A stretch of DNA of 64,000 bases from Desulfotomaculum copahuensis (GCF_001655685.1 NZ_LYVF01000158.1:62001-126000); one strand, 5' to 3'. Numbered from the stretch's first letter, positions 9,386 to 17,952 are shown. Translations and numbers: made by a program. Notes: generated by a model not told the origin, from the letters alone.

Positions 9386-9964
9386 TCATGCCTGACGCCC
9401 GTCACTGCGGCGGGGCTGTGCCGGTACGTAAAGGGAAAGCATGGTATCACCATACCGCTCCTGGCGGAAAAGGATCAATCCGGCCGCCTCCCGGGGCAGG
9501 ATTTCCCGCTTGCCGCTTTCCACGATCACCCAACCGCCGGATGCCAGCAGGCCGTTGCCGCCGATCAAATCCAGCGCTTTTTTTTCCAGCGCCCGCCCGT
9601 ACGGCGGGTCGACAAAGATCAGGTCGAAACAATTCCGTCCGGCCATTTCAGCGAGTGCCGCCGGCATGTCCCTTTTTAAAACCTGCGCCCGCCCCTCCAA
9701 ACCGGTGGCGGCCAAGTTTTCCTCAATGGCGCGCACGGCCCGCCCGTCCTTTTCCACAAAAACGGCCCGCTCCGCTCCCCGGCTCAAAGCTTCAATACCC
9801 ACGTTGCCCGTGCCGGCAAACAGGTCGAGAAAACTGCTGCCGGGCACCCGGGCGGCCAGGATGTTGAAGAGCGCCTCTTTCACCCGGTCGGCGGTGGGGC
9901 GCCCGGGCCAGCCGCGGGGGGCTTTCAGCCGGCGCCCCCGCGCCGTGCCGGCGATAACCCGCAA
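9386..9964 (-). CDS. rsmD: 16S rRNA (guanine-N2)-methyltransferase RsmD
   Basis: 192 residues from TTG 9964, which gives the canonical beginning RVIAGTARGRRL; an open extension to 10060 has no family support. The SAM loop DLFAGTGNVG is at residues ~46-55 and the catalytic DPPY at 118-121. It methylates G966 (E. coli numbering) of 16S rRNA. The first gene of the rsmD-coaD-coiled-coil unit, although about 240 bases separate it from coaD. Confidence 0.93.
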   Translation of the reverse strand: MRVIAGTARGRRLKAPRGWPGRPTADRVKEALFNILAARVPGSSFLDLFAGTGNVGIEALSRGAERAVFVEKDGRAVRAIEENLAATGLEGRAQVLKRDMPAALAEMAGRNCFDLIFVDPPYGRALEKKALDLIGGNGLLASGGWVIVESGKREILPREAAGLILFRQERYGDTMLSLYVPAQPRRSDGRQA

Positions 9965-10009
9965 GGCAAAAGCCCCTTTCCTTTTGATGCCAGCAATACC
10001 AACGGCAAT

Positions 10010-10038
10010 ATTATAGCATAAAGGGCTTAAAAAATCGA
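10010..10038 (-). promoter_or_regulatory. possible sigma-A promoter of rsmD
   Basis: On the minus strand a perfect TATAAT (10015 down to 10010) lies about 46 bases before the rsmD start. The region 17 bases upstream (TCGATT) is a poor -35 match, so this rests mainly on the -10 element. Confidence 0.4.
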
Positions 10039-10079
10039 TTTTTATCCGCATAATTCTCAACCGGCAGGAAAATATATGG

Positions 10080-11081
10080 ATGTACTTGAAAGGGGAAATC
10101 AGGTTGCTTCTGGAAATTTACCGTTCATTCGGCGTCAATCTGGATCTGGCGGTGGAGGCCCGGGAAATTGTCCGGGGAGAAACCGGACAGGAGATACCGG
10201 GGGTGAAGGTGGACCGGGAAAGTTACGAGCACGCCAGCGTGACTATTGTGGAAATCGTGGACAAATCGGCCGAAGCAGTAATGGGCAAACCGGTGGGCAC
10301 TTATATCACTGTTGAAGCGCCGGTTTTAAGGGAGAACAACCCGGCCGCCCACCAACAAGTCGGCGAAGTGCTGGCCCGCAATTTAAGCCGCTTCGTGAAC
10401 TTATCCGAATATTCCAACATCCTACTGGTCGGCCTGGGCAACTGGCGGGCCACCCCGGACGCTCTGGGCCCCAAGGTGATCGAAAACAGTCTGGTCACCC
10501 GTCACCTGTTCAACTACGCCCCACAGGAGCTGAAGGGCGGCATGCGTTCGGTGAGCGCATTAGCCCCGGGTGTGCTGGGCATCACGGGCATTGAAACGGC
10601 GGAAATCATCAAAGGCGTGGTGGAAAAGGTGCGGCCGGAACTGATCATGGTCATTGATTCCCTGGCCGCCCGCAGCGTCACCCGGATCTGTACCACCATC
10701 CAGATTGCCGATACGGGCATCAGTCCCGGTTCCGGCATCGGCAACCGCCGGGCCGGCATCAACCGGGAAACCATGGGCGTGCCCGTGGTGGCCATCGGCG
10801 TGCCCACCGTAGTGCATGCAGCGGTGATCGCCCAGGACAGTATCAATGGTTTTCTGGAAGAAATGAAAAAGAACAATCAGGCTTTTCAGGGCTTGAACCC
10901 CGGGTTCGCACAGCACATCATCGGCAAGGTGCTCGAACCTTTCGGCGGCGGCAATCTTACAGTCACTCCGAAGGAAATTGATTCCCTGATTCACGCTATG
11001 TCCAAGGTGATCGCCGGCGGCATTTCCCTGGCCCTGCATCCCGGACTGACCGCCGATGATTACGCCTACTACCTGCATTAA
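10080..11081 (+). CDS. gpr: germination protease GPR (spore endopeptidase)
   Basis: A 333-residue protein close to GPR of Bacillus in length and sequence. Recognisable are the N-terminal DLAVEARE processing region (~residues 22-29), the conserved VGLGNWRATPDALGP block, and the IDSLAARS and GSGIGNRR blocks in the middle. GPR is made in the forespore, autoprocessed, and degrades small acid-soluble spore proteins on germination. A SASP gene lies just downstream in convergent orientation. The chosen ATG has a modest AGGAAA site; TTG codons at 10086 or 10104 are alternatives. Confidence 0.93.
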   Translation: MYLKGEIRLLLEIYRSFGVNLDLAVEAREIVRGETGQEIPGVKVDRESYEHASVTIVEIVDKSAEAVMGKPVGTYITVEAPVLRENNPAAHQQVGEVLARNLSRFVNLSEYSNILLVGLGNWRATPDALGPKVIENSLVTRHLFNYAPQELKGGMRSVSALAPGVLGITGIETAEIIKGVVEKVRPELIMVIDSLAARSVTRICTTIQIADTGISPGSGIGNRRAGINRETMGVPVVAIGVPTVVHAAVIAQDSINGFLEEMKKNNQAFQGLNPGFAQHIIGKVLEPFGGGNLTVTPKEIDSLIHAMSKVIAGGISLALHPGLTADDYAYYLH

Positions 11082-11085
11082 AAGT

Positions 11086-11113
11086 TTAACAAGCGGAGTA
11101 TTCCGCTTGTTAA
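11086..11113 (+). terminator. 12-bp perfect hairpin after gpr
   Basis: Arms 11086-11097 and 11102-11113 (TTAACAAGCGGA and its complement) with a 4-base loop lie immediately after the gpr stop. There is no T-run behind it, so it may be a weak terminator or a 3'-end stabiliser. Confidence 0.5.
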
Positions 11114-11161
11114 GCTGGTCCCTGCCGGAGGCCGGCCAGACAGGCAACGGTCGCATCCAGA

Positions 11162-11278
11162 CTATCCACCTCTAGTCTGCCGGTCATTCCACTTCCTGTT
11201 TTGACCGGTCCCCCCGCCAGGGCACTTAAGCAAGCCGGTACACAAACCCGCTGCAATCTGTGTACCTGTTAAGCTCAT
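11162..11278 (-). CDS. possible 38-residue small protein after the SASP gene
   Basis: An ATG at 11278 stands behind an excellent GGAGGTGAGGT site and opens a 38-residue frame starting MSLTGTQIAAGL. It lies just downstream of the SASP gene on the same strand. A second short frame (ATG near 11188, starting MTGRLEVDSLDA) overlaps its end in another phase, so a frameshifted longer gene is possible. No family was recognised. The ribosome binding site is the main argument. Confidence 0.4.
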   Translation of the reverse strand: MSLTGTQIAAGLCTGLLKCPGGGTGQNRKWNDRQTRGG

Positions 11279-11290
11279 ACCTCACCTCCG

Positions 11291-11548
11291 CTAGGGAGTG
11301 GTACGCGCATTGGTCACCTGGGGAGTCGGGGGCTGGGCACCGCCGGCCAAGCTTTGCTCATAAGCGGCAATCATCTTTTTGACCATGTTGCCGCCGATGG
11401 CTCCGTTTACCCGGGAAGGCAGGTCGCCCATGTAGCCGCTCTGCGGCACCTGGATGCCCAGTTCATTGGCGGTTTCCCACTTGAACTGCTCCATAGCCGC
11501 GGTGGCCTGAGGCACCACCATCTGGTTCCGTTTCTGTCCTAACGCCAC
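11291..11548 (-). CDS. alpha/beta-type small acid-soluble spore protein
   Basis: 85 residues with both family blocks: WETANELGI (the GPR cleavage region) and GYMGDLPSRVNGAIGG followed by NMVKKMI. Such proteins coat and protect spore DNA and are digested by GPR on germination; gpr is the neighbouring gene. GTG 11548 sits behind a full AAGGAGGTGA anti-SD match. The C-terminal ~18 residues are rich in P, Q and T and extend beyond the usual end. Confidence 0.93.
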   Translation of the reverse strand: MALGQKRNQMVVPQATAAMEQFKWETANELGIQVPQSGYMGDLPSRVNGAIGGNMVKKMIAAYEQSLAGGAQPPTPQVTNARTTP

Positions 11549-11579
11549 TTTGTATCACCTCCTTGTTTGAACTTGGTCT

Positions 11580-11609
11580 TAGTATGAGCGTGGAATGTGC
11601 CCTTTATGA
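11580..11609 (-). promoter_or_regulatory. SigG-type promoter of the SASP gene
   Basis: On the minus strand CATACTA (11586-11580) matches the SigG -10 form CATNNTA, and TCATA (11609-11605) stands 18 bases upstream as a -35 element. This fits forespore expression of the SASP gene that follows. Confidence 0.55.
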
Positions 11610-11682
11610 CTAGAACATTTTACCCGGACGGGGTTAATTTAAAAGTGATGGCAGAGTGTTCATTCAATACAGGCGTAAAATA

Positions 11683-11708
11683 AGGGATGGCGCTTTAACG
11701 CCATCCCT
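11683..11708 (-). terminator. terminator of the secreted-protein gene
   Basis: A 10-bp perfect stem (AGGGATGGCG with its complement, 6-base loop) lies about 35 bases after the stop at 11742. On the minus strand it is followed by TATTTTA. Confidence 0.75.
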
Positions 11709-11741
11709 GTTGATAATTTTGCCAATATTAATGACAATCTT

Positions 11742-12107
11742 TTAAAACCCATAAGGATAATCATACAAGCGATAGAAATGATTGTTTAAGCGGATGTAAT
11801 ACTCATGGAAACGGCTGCTTCTAAAATCACTGCGGTAAATAACCACATATTGATGATTATTTTCCCGGTAGATTTCCGGCCGTCCCAGGACGGTATACCA
11901 GCTAATTACCGGCAGATAAGACATGTGAATATAACGCCAGTTATATTCATCCGGACGGATATCAACGGTACGGAATCCATAACTGGTAAAATAAGCACTG
12001 CCATTGTCATAATTATAAGTGACACTTTGCGTGGAAGCCATGGCAGGAATGGCAAACGCAAGAGTTAATACCAATACGGTAGCCAATACAGCCAATTTTC
12101 TAAACAT
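11742..12107 (-). CDS. small secreted protein of unknown function
   Basis: 121 residues from ATG 12107 (GGAGGAG site); the first ~24 residues form a signal peptide (basic start, hydrophobic core, cleavage near AMA-STQS). The mature part is unusually rich in Tyr, Asn, Arg and Phe, with no cysteines, and looks like a compact beta-rich exported protein. No family was recognised. It stands alone with its own terminator and a lower GC content than its neighbours, which may indicate recent acquisition. Confidence 0.75.
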   Translation of the reverse strand: MFRKLAVLATVLVLTLAFAIPAMASTQSVTYNYDNGSAYFTSYGFRTVDIRPDEYNWRYIHMSYLPVISWYTVLGRPEIYRENNHQYVVIYRSDFRSSRFHEYYIRLNNHFYRLYDYPYGF

Positions 12108-12237
12108 AGACCGCTCCTCCTTCAAAATTATTATAGGCTTACCCTGTTTTTAAGATTAACACGAATATACCAGGTTGTCTACTGGAGCATTATAGCAGAT
12201 GAGGACTTAATTTCTTCTACATTTGTGAAGATAAGAA

Positions 12238-13119
12238 TCATGCTATAGTGCAAACCACCCTGGACTTTGGCGACGCCAATGATAATATAGCCGGGATGGT
12301 GCTTTCCACATTGCAGTCCGGCATGATGATGATGAAATTCTTGGCTTCACCATTGGCCAGGCAGCGCTTCCCTGCTTTCCCGCATGATTCATAGATATAT
12401 TTGGCCACTGCAGTCGAACCGACGAAGGTTACCCCGGCCACATCTTCATTCGCCAGCATGGCCGACACCACTTCCCGGTGGCCGTTGACCACATTCCAGA
12501 CCCCCGGCGGAAAACCCGCTTCTTCCACCAGTTCAGTGAGTTTCATCTGACTAACCGGATCCTCATAGGGTGGCTTGATCACAACACAGTTGCCCGTGGC
12601 CACAGCGTAGGGCGCAAACCAGAGCGGCACCATGAAAGGAAAGTTGAAGGGCGCGATAATGCCAAACACACCCAGGGGTTGGCGGATGACGTATTCATCA
12701 ATGCCCGCAGCCACGTCTTCCAGGTTGTAACCCATCATCAGGCTGGGAATGCCGCAGGCGACTTCCACATTTTCAATGCCGCGCCTCGTTTCCCCCCGTG
12801 ATTCATCGATCACCTTCCCGTGTTCCTGCGTCTGGATTCTGCTCAATTCCTCAAAGTTTTCTTCCATCAGTTCCCGCAGTCTGAAAAGGCACCGCACCCT
12901 GGCCACCGGGGGCGTTGTCCGCCATTCCTGAAAAGCATCTTTAGCCGCTTTAACTGCCACATCCAATTCTTCCCCGGTGGAAATGGGAACTTTAGCGATC
13001 GTTTTTCCGGTGGCCGGATTTATTACGTCGCGCATTTCCCCATTGGAATCAACCCATTCTCCATCAACGTAATTTTTTACCAACTGCACTTCTTTTAAGG
13101 CTTCTTCCAGAACAGCCAT
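12238..13119 (-). pseudogene. methylmalonate-semialdehyde-type dehydrogenase, C-terminally truncated
   Basis: A 293-residue frame that closely follows the CoA-acylating (methyl)malonate-semialdehyde dehydrogenase branch of the ALDH family over its N-terminal two thirds (for example APFNFPFMVPLWF and GVTFVGSTAVAKYIYE). ALDHs of this kind run to about 480-490 residues. Here the reading frame degenerates after NFIIIMPD and stops four codons after a Cys aligned with the catalytic cysteine, so the rest of the catalytic and the oligomerisation domains is missing. The bases that follow are AT-rich and non-coding. It is probably a remnant; a sequencing error cannot be excluded but would not restore the missing 200 codons. 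Confidence 0.75.
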
Positions 13120-13548
13120 AAAGATTCCCCTCCATTTGCCCGTAAAATTAATACTGTTGCAATTCTGAGCCGCACATGAAAACCATGGGAGCCAAAGATA
13201 TTACCTGAACCATAAACAAGGTGCCAATATATTTGGAATAATGAGAATATTAGACACGTTCCCTCCCTTCAATTTTGCCCCGGCACCAGGCCCTTCCCAA
13301 AAAACAAAAAGAGAGCAACCAAGAACGGCCTCTCTCAAATACTCACTTACTCCCGGGATAATACCCGTGCCTGCTGTATTGATTTTACCTTGTGAAAAAG
13401 GATAGCAGGAGGAATGTTTCATGTAAACCAATATCCGGTGAGTGGTCATTTTCAATCGTTGACCGGTAGAATATAATTCTAAAACAAACTTTATTCACAG
13501 GTCATCTCGTCCGCCACAAAACCCTGGTGGATATATTTCAATCCCCAC
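13120..13548 (-). other. 428-base gap between recG and the dehydrogenase remnant
   Basis: Read on the minus strand this is the leader of the truncated dehydrogenase. It contains a terminator-like hairpin about 200 bases before the gene (13299-13336). The 84-codon frame across it (13201-13455) runs through that hairpin and has no convincing start, so I do not call it a gene. Confidence 0.4.
13299..13336 (-). terminator. terminator-like hairpin in the dehydrogenase leader
   Basis: On the minus strand GAGAGAGGCC pairs with GGTTGCTCTC through one mismatch and two G-T pairs (6-base loop) and is followed by TTTTTGTTTTTT. It could end a short leader transcript (attenuation) or be the end of a lost gene. 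Confidence 0.5.
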
Positions 13549-15630
13549 TCAGCTGATTTCCAGATATCCGCTCCGGCTGAAACGCCGCTTCAACTCTTCC
13601 GCCAGAGCCCGGTGTTCCGGCGCGGTCAGATCCGGATCGGCGGTTATTAATTTGACCGCTTCGGAGCGGGCGGTTTCCAGCGCCCGCCAGTCGCGCACCA
13701 GGTCGGCGATTTTCAAATCCGGCAGGCCGGACTGGCGGGTGCCGGTGAATTCGCCCGGTCCCCGCAGTTGCAAATCTTTTTCGGCCAGGACGAAGCCGTC
13801 GGTGGTGGCGGTCATGGCCGCCAGGCGGGTGCGGGCTTCTTCGGTGCGGGCGCCGGAAACGAGGATACAGTAGGATTGATGCGCCCCCCGGCCCACCCGG
13901 CCGCGCAACTGGTGCAACTGGGCCAGGCCGAAGCGGTCGGCGTCCAGGATGACCATCACGGTGGCGTTGGGCACATCCACGCCCACTTCCACCACCGTGG
14001 TGGCCACCAGCACGTCTATTTCCCCGCCGCGGAAGGCATGCATCACCTGTTCCTTTTCCGCCGCTTTCAACCGGCCGTGCAAAAGGCCGGTCCGGCAGCT
14101 TTTGAGCGGCCCGGCGGCCAGTGCGGCCGCCAGGTCCACCGCCGCCTGCACGTCCAGCTTTTCCGACTCCTCCACCAGCGGGCAGACAACGTAGGCCTGG
14201 CGGCCTTCCCGCACCTGCTCCAAAATCATCCGGTAGACATCCGGCAATTGCGCCGGCGCGCAGGCCAAAGTCTGTACCGGACGGCGGCCGGGAGGCAGTT
14301 CCTTGATCGTGCTCACGTCCAGATCGCCGTAAAGGGTCAGGGCCAGCGTGCGGGGAATGGGTGTGGCGGTCATCACCAGCACATCGGGATGCCGCCCCTT
14401 GTACTGCAGGTGCGCCCGCTGGCGCACGCCGAAGCGGTGCTGCTCGTCAATAACCACTACGGCCAGGCGCTGAAACTGCACCACTTCCTGGATCAGGGCG
14501 TGTGTGCCCACCACCAGTCCGGTTTCACCCGATTGCAGTCCGGCCAGCACCGCTTCCCGCTCCCGGTTTTTCATGCCCCCGGCCAGCAGGGCCGTTTTTA
14601 CGCCCAGCGGCTCCAACAAGCGGCAAAGGCTCAGGTAATGCTGCCCGGCCAGCGTTTCCGTGGGCGCCATCAGGGCGCCCTGCAGGCCGCTCTCCACCGC
14701 CCGGAGCAGTGTCAGCACGGCCACCACCGTCTTGCCCGCCCCCACGTCCCCCTGCAGCAGGCGGTTCATGGGCGCCGCGGCATCCATGTCCCGGCAAATC
14801 TCCCGCCAGGCCTGTTCCTGGCCGGCCGTAAGCTGAAAAGGCAGTGTGTCCAGCAAACGCCTCACCAGTTCACCGGCCGGCCGGTAGGAATGCCCTTTTT
14901 CCTGTCTGACCAACCGGCGGCGCCGCCCGGCCAGGACCAGCTGGAGCAAAAACAGTTCCTCAAAAATAAAGCGCTTTTGCGCCCGCCGGGCTTCCCGCTC
15001 CGTGTCCGGGAAATGAATCTGGACCAGCGCCGTGGACAGTGCGGGCAGATGATAGCGTGCCGGCAAGGCAGGAGGCAAAAATTCGTCCATTTGACCGGCC
15101 CATTCGTCTAGCGCCTGCCTGACCACAGAGCGCATCAGGCGCTGGGTCAACTGTCCGGTAAGCGGATAGACGGGCACAATGCGCCCGGCATGCAACGTTT
15201 CCTCGCCGTCCAGCACCTCGTAGTCGCTCACCGCGACCTGTACCGCGCCGTATCCGCGCTCCACTTTTCCCGTCACCAGCAGGCGGGTGCCGGTAGGCAA
15301 TTGTTTTTTTATGTAAGGCTGGTTGAACCAGACAGCGTAAAAAATACCGGCCCCGTCCTGCAGGACCAGTTTGGTGATGGTCAACCCCCGCCGGGGTTTT
15401 TGCTCCTGAGCCGCGGCGACCACGCCCTGCAGGGTGGCCTGCTCCCCGTGGACACAGGCGTGGGCCGGTTTGATCAGGCTGCGGTCATGGTAAGCACGGG
15501 GAAAATGATAAAGTAGATCCCAAACAGTGCCGATGCCCAGACGGCCCAGCAGGGCGGCCCGCCGGGGACCGACCGATTTCAGGTATTGCACCGGCTGTAC
15601 GGCCGGATTGGAGACGGACAAAGCAGTCAT
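13549..15630 (-). CDS. recG: ATP-dependent DNA helicase RecG
   Basis: 693 residues, the normal size. The N-terminal wedge/OB domain is followed by SF2 motifs: Walker A GDVGAGKT at 294-301, DEQHRFG near residue 395, TATPIPRTLALT, and the C-terminal RecG signature TTVVEVGVDVPNA. It remodels stalled replication forks and Holliday junctions. ATG 15630 has a Shine-Dalgarno directly abutting it; TTG at 15621 (fourth codon) has better spacing from AAAGGA and may be the real start. It is divergent from rpmB, as in many Firmicutes. Confidence 0.95.
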   Translation of the reverse strand: MTALSVSNPAVQPVQYLKSVGPRRAALLGRLGIGTVWDLLYHFPRAYHDRSLIKPAHACVHGEQATLQGVVAAAQEQKPRRGLTITKLVLQDGAGIFYAVWFNQPYIKKQLPTGTRLLVTGKVERGYGAVQVAVSDYEVLDGEETLHAGRIVPVYPLTGQLTQRLMRSVVRQALDEWAGQMDEFLPPALPARYHLPALSTALVQIHFPDTEREARRAQKRFIFEELFLLQLVLAGRRRRLVRQEKGHSYRPAGELVRRLLDTLPFQLTAGQEQAWREICRDMDAAAPMNRLLQGDVGAGKTVVAVLTLLRAVESGLQGALMAPTETLAGQHYLSLCRLLEPLGVKTALLAGGMKNREREAVLAGLQSGETGLVVGTHALIQEVVQFQRLAVVVIDEQHRFGVRQRAHLQYKGRHPDVLVMTATPIPRTLALTLYGDLDVSTIKELPPGRRPVQTLACAPAQLPDVYRMILEQVREGRQAYVVCPLVEESEKLDVQAAVDLAAALAAGPLKSCRTGLLHGRLKAAEKEQVMHAFRGGEIDVLVATTVVEVGVDVPNATVMVILDADRFGLAQLHQLRGRVGRGAHQSYCILVSGARTEEARTRLAAMTATTDGFVLAEKDLQLRGPGEFTGTRQSGLPDLKIADLVRDWRALETARSEAVKLITADPDLTAPEHRALAEELKRRFSRSGYLEIS

Positions 15631-15647
15631 CCTTTCACTAACAACCC

Positions 15648-15676
15648 TTGCGCCCGGGTGCCGTTTCTGTTAAAAT
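15648..15676 (+). promoter_or_regulatory. sigma-A promoter of rpmB
   Basis: TTGCGC at 15648-15653 and TAAAAT at 15671-15676, spaced 17 bases, lie about 35 bases before the rpmB start. Confidence 0.5.
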
Positions 15677-15712
15677 AGCAATGTGTGTCAGCTTAAAGGA
15701 GGTGTGTTCAAA

Positions 15713-15904
15713 ATGGCCAGGAAATGTGCCATCTGCGGCAAGGGCGTGGTGGTCGGCATGCAGGTGAGCCACTCCCACATCCGGAACAAGCGCACCTGGG
15801 CGCCCAACCTGCAACGGGTCCGGGCGGTGATCAACGGTGCCCCCCGGCGGATTCTGGTCTGCACCCGCTGCCTGCGCAGCGGCCGGGTCAAGCGGGCCAT
15901 CTGA
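15713..15904 (+). CDS. rpmB: 50S ribosomal protein L28
   Basis: 63 residues, from ATG 15713 behind AAAGGAGGTG. CAIC near the N-terminus and CTRC near the C-terminus make this the zinc-binding form of L28. The protein is a component of the large ribosomal subunit. It is monocistronic and followed at once by a hairpin terminator. Confidence 0.96.
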   Translation: MARKCAICGKGVVVGMQVSHSHIRNKRTWAPNLQRVRAVINGAPRRILVCTRCLRSGRVKRAI

Positions 15905-15912
15905 GCTTATAA

Positions 15913-15932
15913 AAGCGGCTTTCGGGCCGTTT
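15913..15932 (+). terminator. rpmB terminator (works in both directions)
   Basis: A 7-bp stem (AAGCGGC / GCCGTTT) with a 6-base loop, followed by TTTTATTTT on the plus strand and by TTTTATAAG on the minus strand. A second perfect 11-bp hairpin (15941-15965) lies beside it and just after the next convergent gene. Confidence 0.75.
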
Positions 15933-15940
15933 TTTATTTT

Positions 15941-15965
15941 GAGCGCGGCCGGGACGGCCGCGCTC
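15941..15965 (-). repeat. 11-bp perfect inverted repeat after the phosphoribosyltransferase gene
   Basis: GAGCGCGGCCG, a 3-base loop and its exact complement, seven bases after the stop of the minus-strand gene. Together with the neighbouring hairpin it probably ends convergent transcripts. Confidence 0.6.
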
Positions 15966-15972
15966 AAACCGC

Positions 15973-17013
15973 TTACAGAATCCGCTGCAAGCGCGGCGCC
16001 GCGGTAATGCCCGGAATGCGCCCGCGCTTGGCAACCGGCCGGCCGGCCACTTCCTTGATGTCCATGGTCATGTCAATGGCCGGGGCGCCGGATATGTAAC
16101 TGCCCACGCCGAAAGAGTCCGCCCCGGCTTCGGCCAGCAGGGCGATGCGTTCGGGGGTCAGCCCGCCGCTGACCAGGATCTGCACGTGACCGAAACCAGC
16201 CTGGTCCAGCCGTGCGCGCACCTCCCGCACCAGCGCCGGCGTCACCCCGCCCCGTTCACCTGGCGTGTCCAAACGGATGGAATGCAGGTCGCCGCCCAGG
16301 GCCGCGGCCACCCGCAGCGCCTCCTCCGCTTCGTCCTTGAAGGTGTCCACAAGCACAATCACCGGGGAACCGGGCGGCATGAACTGTTTATAGGCCCGCG
16401 CCACTTCCACCGTATCGCCGGTGATCAAAATCACGGCGTGCGGTACTGTGCCCACCGGTTCCTGCCCGGCCAGTTTGGCCCCCAGGATGCAACTGGCCCC
16501 GTCGGCGCCGCCCGCCACCGCGGCCCGCTCCATCACCGGCGCCACCGCCGGGTGGACATGGCGGGCGCCGAAACAGACCACCCGCCGGTCACCGGCCGCT
16601 TCCTTGCAGTGCCGGGCCGCCGTGGCCCAACCGCTGGAACTGGCCAGGATGCCCAGCAGGGCGGTCTCATAAATGCCGAAACGGTCGTAGGAGCCGTGAA
16701 TGCGCAAAACCACTTCCTTCGCCGCGAACCATTCCCCTTCCGGCAGCGCCCAGACCGCCACCCCGGCTTCGCACAAAAGGTTCTTCACCTCCGCGGTGCC
16801 AGCCAGCAGGCCCGGCCGGCCGGCAAACACCTCCGCCACCACCGGGGTGGCGGCGAGTTCCAGCCGGCGCAGAATCTCCCTGGTTTTGACAAAGTAAATA
16901 TCCGTGGTCCAGCCCTGACGGATTTCTTCCTGGTCCGCGGAAAAAAGGCGCTCATCCGGGGAAACCCGCCGGGCGGTTACTTCCTGCAGGTCCTGGATGG
17001 TATGTATACTCAT
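15973..17013 (-). CDS. nicotinate phosphoribosyltransferase, short form
   Basis: A 346-residue protein of the NadC/PncB fold. The N-terminal half contains the family blocks DIYFVKT, FAGRPGLLAG and YETALLG; the C-terminal barrel holds LVDTFKDE, IRLDTPGERGG and VSGGLTPERI with SFGVGSYI. It would form nicotinate mononucleotide from nicotinate and PRPP, a NAD salvage step. ATG 17013 was chosen with AGGGGG about 10 bases upstream; TTG 17022 is possible. It is transcribed in the same direction as the riboflavin genes but about 110 bases after ribH. Confidence 0.82.
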   Translation of the reverse strand: MSIHTIQDLQEVTARRVSPDERLFSADQEEIRQGWTTDIYFVKTREILRRLELAATPVVAEVFAGRPGLLAGTAEVKNLLCEAGVAVWALPEGEWFAAKEVVLRIHGSYDRFGIYETALLGILASSSGWATAARHCKEAAGDRRVVCFGARHVHPAVAPVMERAAVAGGADGASCILGAKLAGQEPVGTVPHAVILITGDTVEVARAYKQFMPPGSPVIVLVDTFKDEAEEALRVAAALGGDLHSIRLDTPGERGGVTPALVREVRARLDQAGFGHVQILVSGGLTPERIALLAEAGADSFGVGSYISGAPAIDMTMDIKEVAGRPVAKRGRIPGITAAPRLQRIL

Positions 17014-17121
17014 CGTCCGCAATGCCCCCTACATTTTTGTCTGTCTATGTTATATACCGGTCCGGACCGGACGCAAGATCACGCCGCCGTCAGACCCCGG
17101 CGCCGGGCGGTCCGCCCCGGC

Positions 17122-17592
17122 TTAACCGGCCAGGTTGCGCATCAGGTTGGCCATTTCAATGCCCGTCACGGCGGCGTCCCAGCCTTTGTTGCCGGCCTTG
17201 GTGCCGGCCCGTTCCACAGCCTGTTCGATGGTGTCGGCGGTGATCACGCCGAAGACGGCCGGCACACCCGTGTCCAACCCCACCTTGGCCACTCCCTTGG
17301 CCACTTCGGCCGCCACGTAGTCAAAATGAGGTGTCGCACCGCGGATGACCGCGCCCAGGCAGAGCACCGCGTCGAAACGCTGCATTGTGATCATGCGCCG
17401 GGCCACCAGGGGAATTTCAAAAGCGCCGGGCACCCAGGCAATTTCAATGTCCTGATCGGCCACCCCGTGCCGGTTCAGGGCATCGAGCGCCCCTGTCAAA
17501 AGCTTGCCCGTGATAAACTCGTTGAACCGCCCCACCACCAGGCCGAAGCGCAAACCCTGTCCGACCAGATGCCCTTCGTAAACTTTCGGCAT
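17122..17592 (-). CDS. ribH: 6,7-dimethyl-8-ribityllumazine synthase
   Basis: 156 residues, full length. Family blocks are [35 protein letters not shown] and [12 protein letters not shown], which includes the conserved active-site His88 region of the enzyme. It condenses the ribityl-aminouracil and the 4-carbon phosphate made by RibBA. Last gene of the rib set, but separated from ribBA by 360 bases of repeat-rich DNA. Confidence 0.95.
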   Translation of the reverse strand: MPKVYEGHLVGQGLRFGLVVGRFNEFITGKLLTGALDALNRHGVADQDIEIAWVPGAFEIPLVARRMITMQRFDAVLCLGAVIRGATPHFDYVAAEVAKGVAKVGLDTGVPAVFGVITADTIEQAVERAGTKAGNKGWDAAVTGIEMANLMRNLAG

Positions 17593-17952
17593 TAAACCGC
17601 ATCTCCCTTCAAGAAATATAATCTACTACCCGTTTTTGCACCTCAAACCATCCGGCGGGCATTGATTGCCGCCGGGCGGCACCGCCATAACAATAAGTTT
17701 GCTTTTAGCGCGAAACATCCGCCCGCCGCCGGTACCGGGACGCCGCCACCGGCGGCGGGCGCAATATCGTGCCGGGAGATCCTGTTGACACTGTCTCCCG
17801 GTGCAAAACCAATACCCGGTACGTTCCGGGCCCCTCCGCGGGGGAAAACAGCTGCCGGATACCTGGATATCCAGCGGAGGGGACGGGCGAAAGCCGGCCC
17901 GTTGCCTACCGCAGTCCGCCGGCTATTTGGATACCCGTTCAGGCGGCCTGTA
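17593..17952 (-). other. 360-base hairpin-rich spacer between ribBA and ribH
   Basis: No convincing gene. It contains three separate perfect inverted repeats: 17721-17733 with 17748-17760 (13 bp), 17772-17779 with 17794-17801 (8 bp) and 17831-17839 with 17874-17882 (9 bp, enclosing CTGGATATCCAG). Frames on the plus strand across it lack ribosome binding sites. Confidence 0.6.
17721..17760. repeat. 13-bp perfect inverted repeat
   Basis: GCCCGCCGCCGGT and its complement with a 14-base loop; the strongest hairpin of the ribBA-ribH spacer. No T-run follows. Confidence 0.7.

Noticed and set aside
13201-13455. 84-codon minus-strand frame in the dehydrogenase leader
   Set aside because: It reads through an intrinsic-terminator hairpin and lacks a ribosome binding site.
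13768-15111. 447-codon open frame antisense to recG
   Set aside because: Lies entirely within recG, whose motifs are complete; low-complexity product and no start signal.
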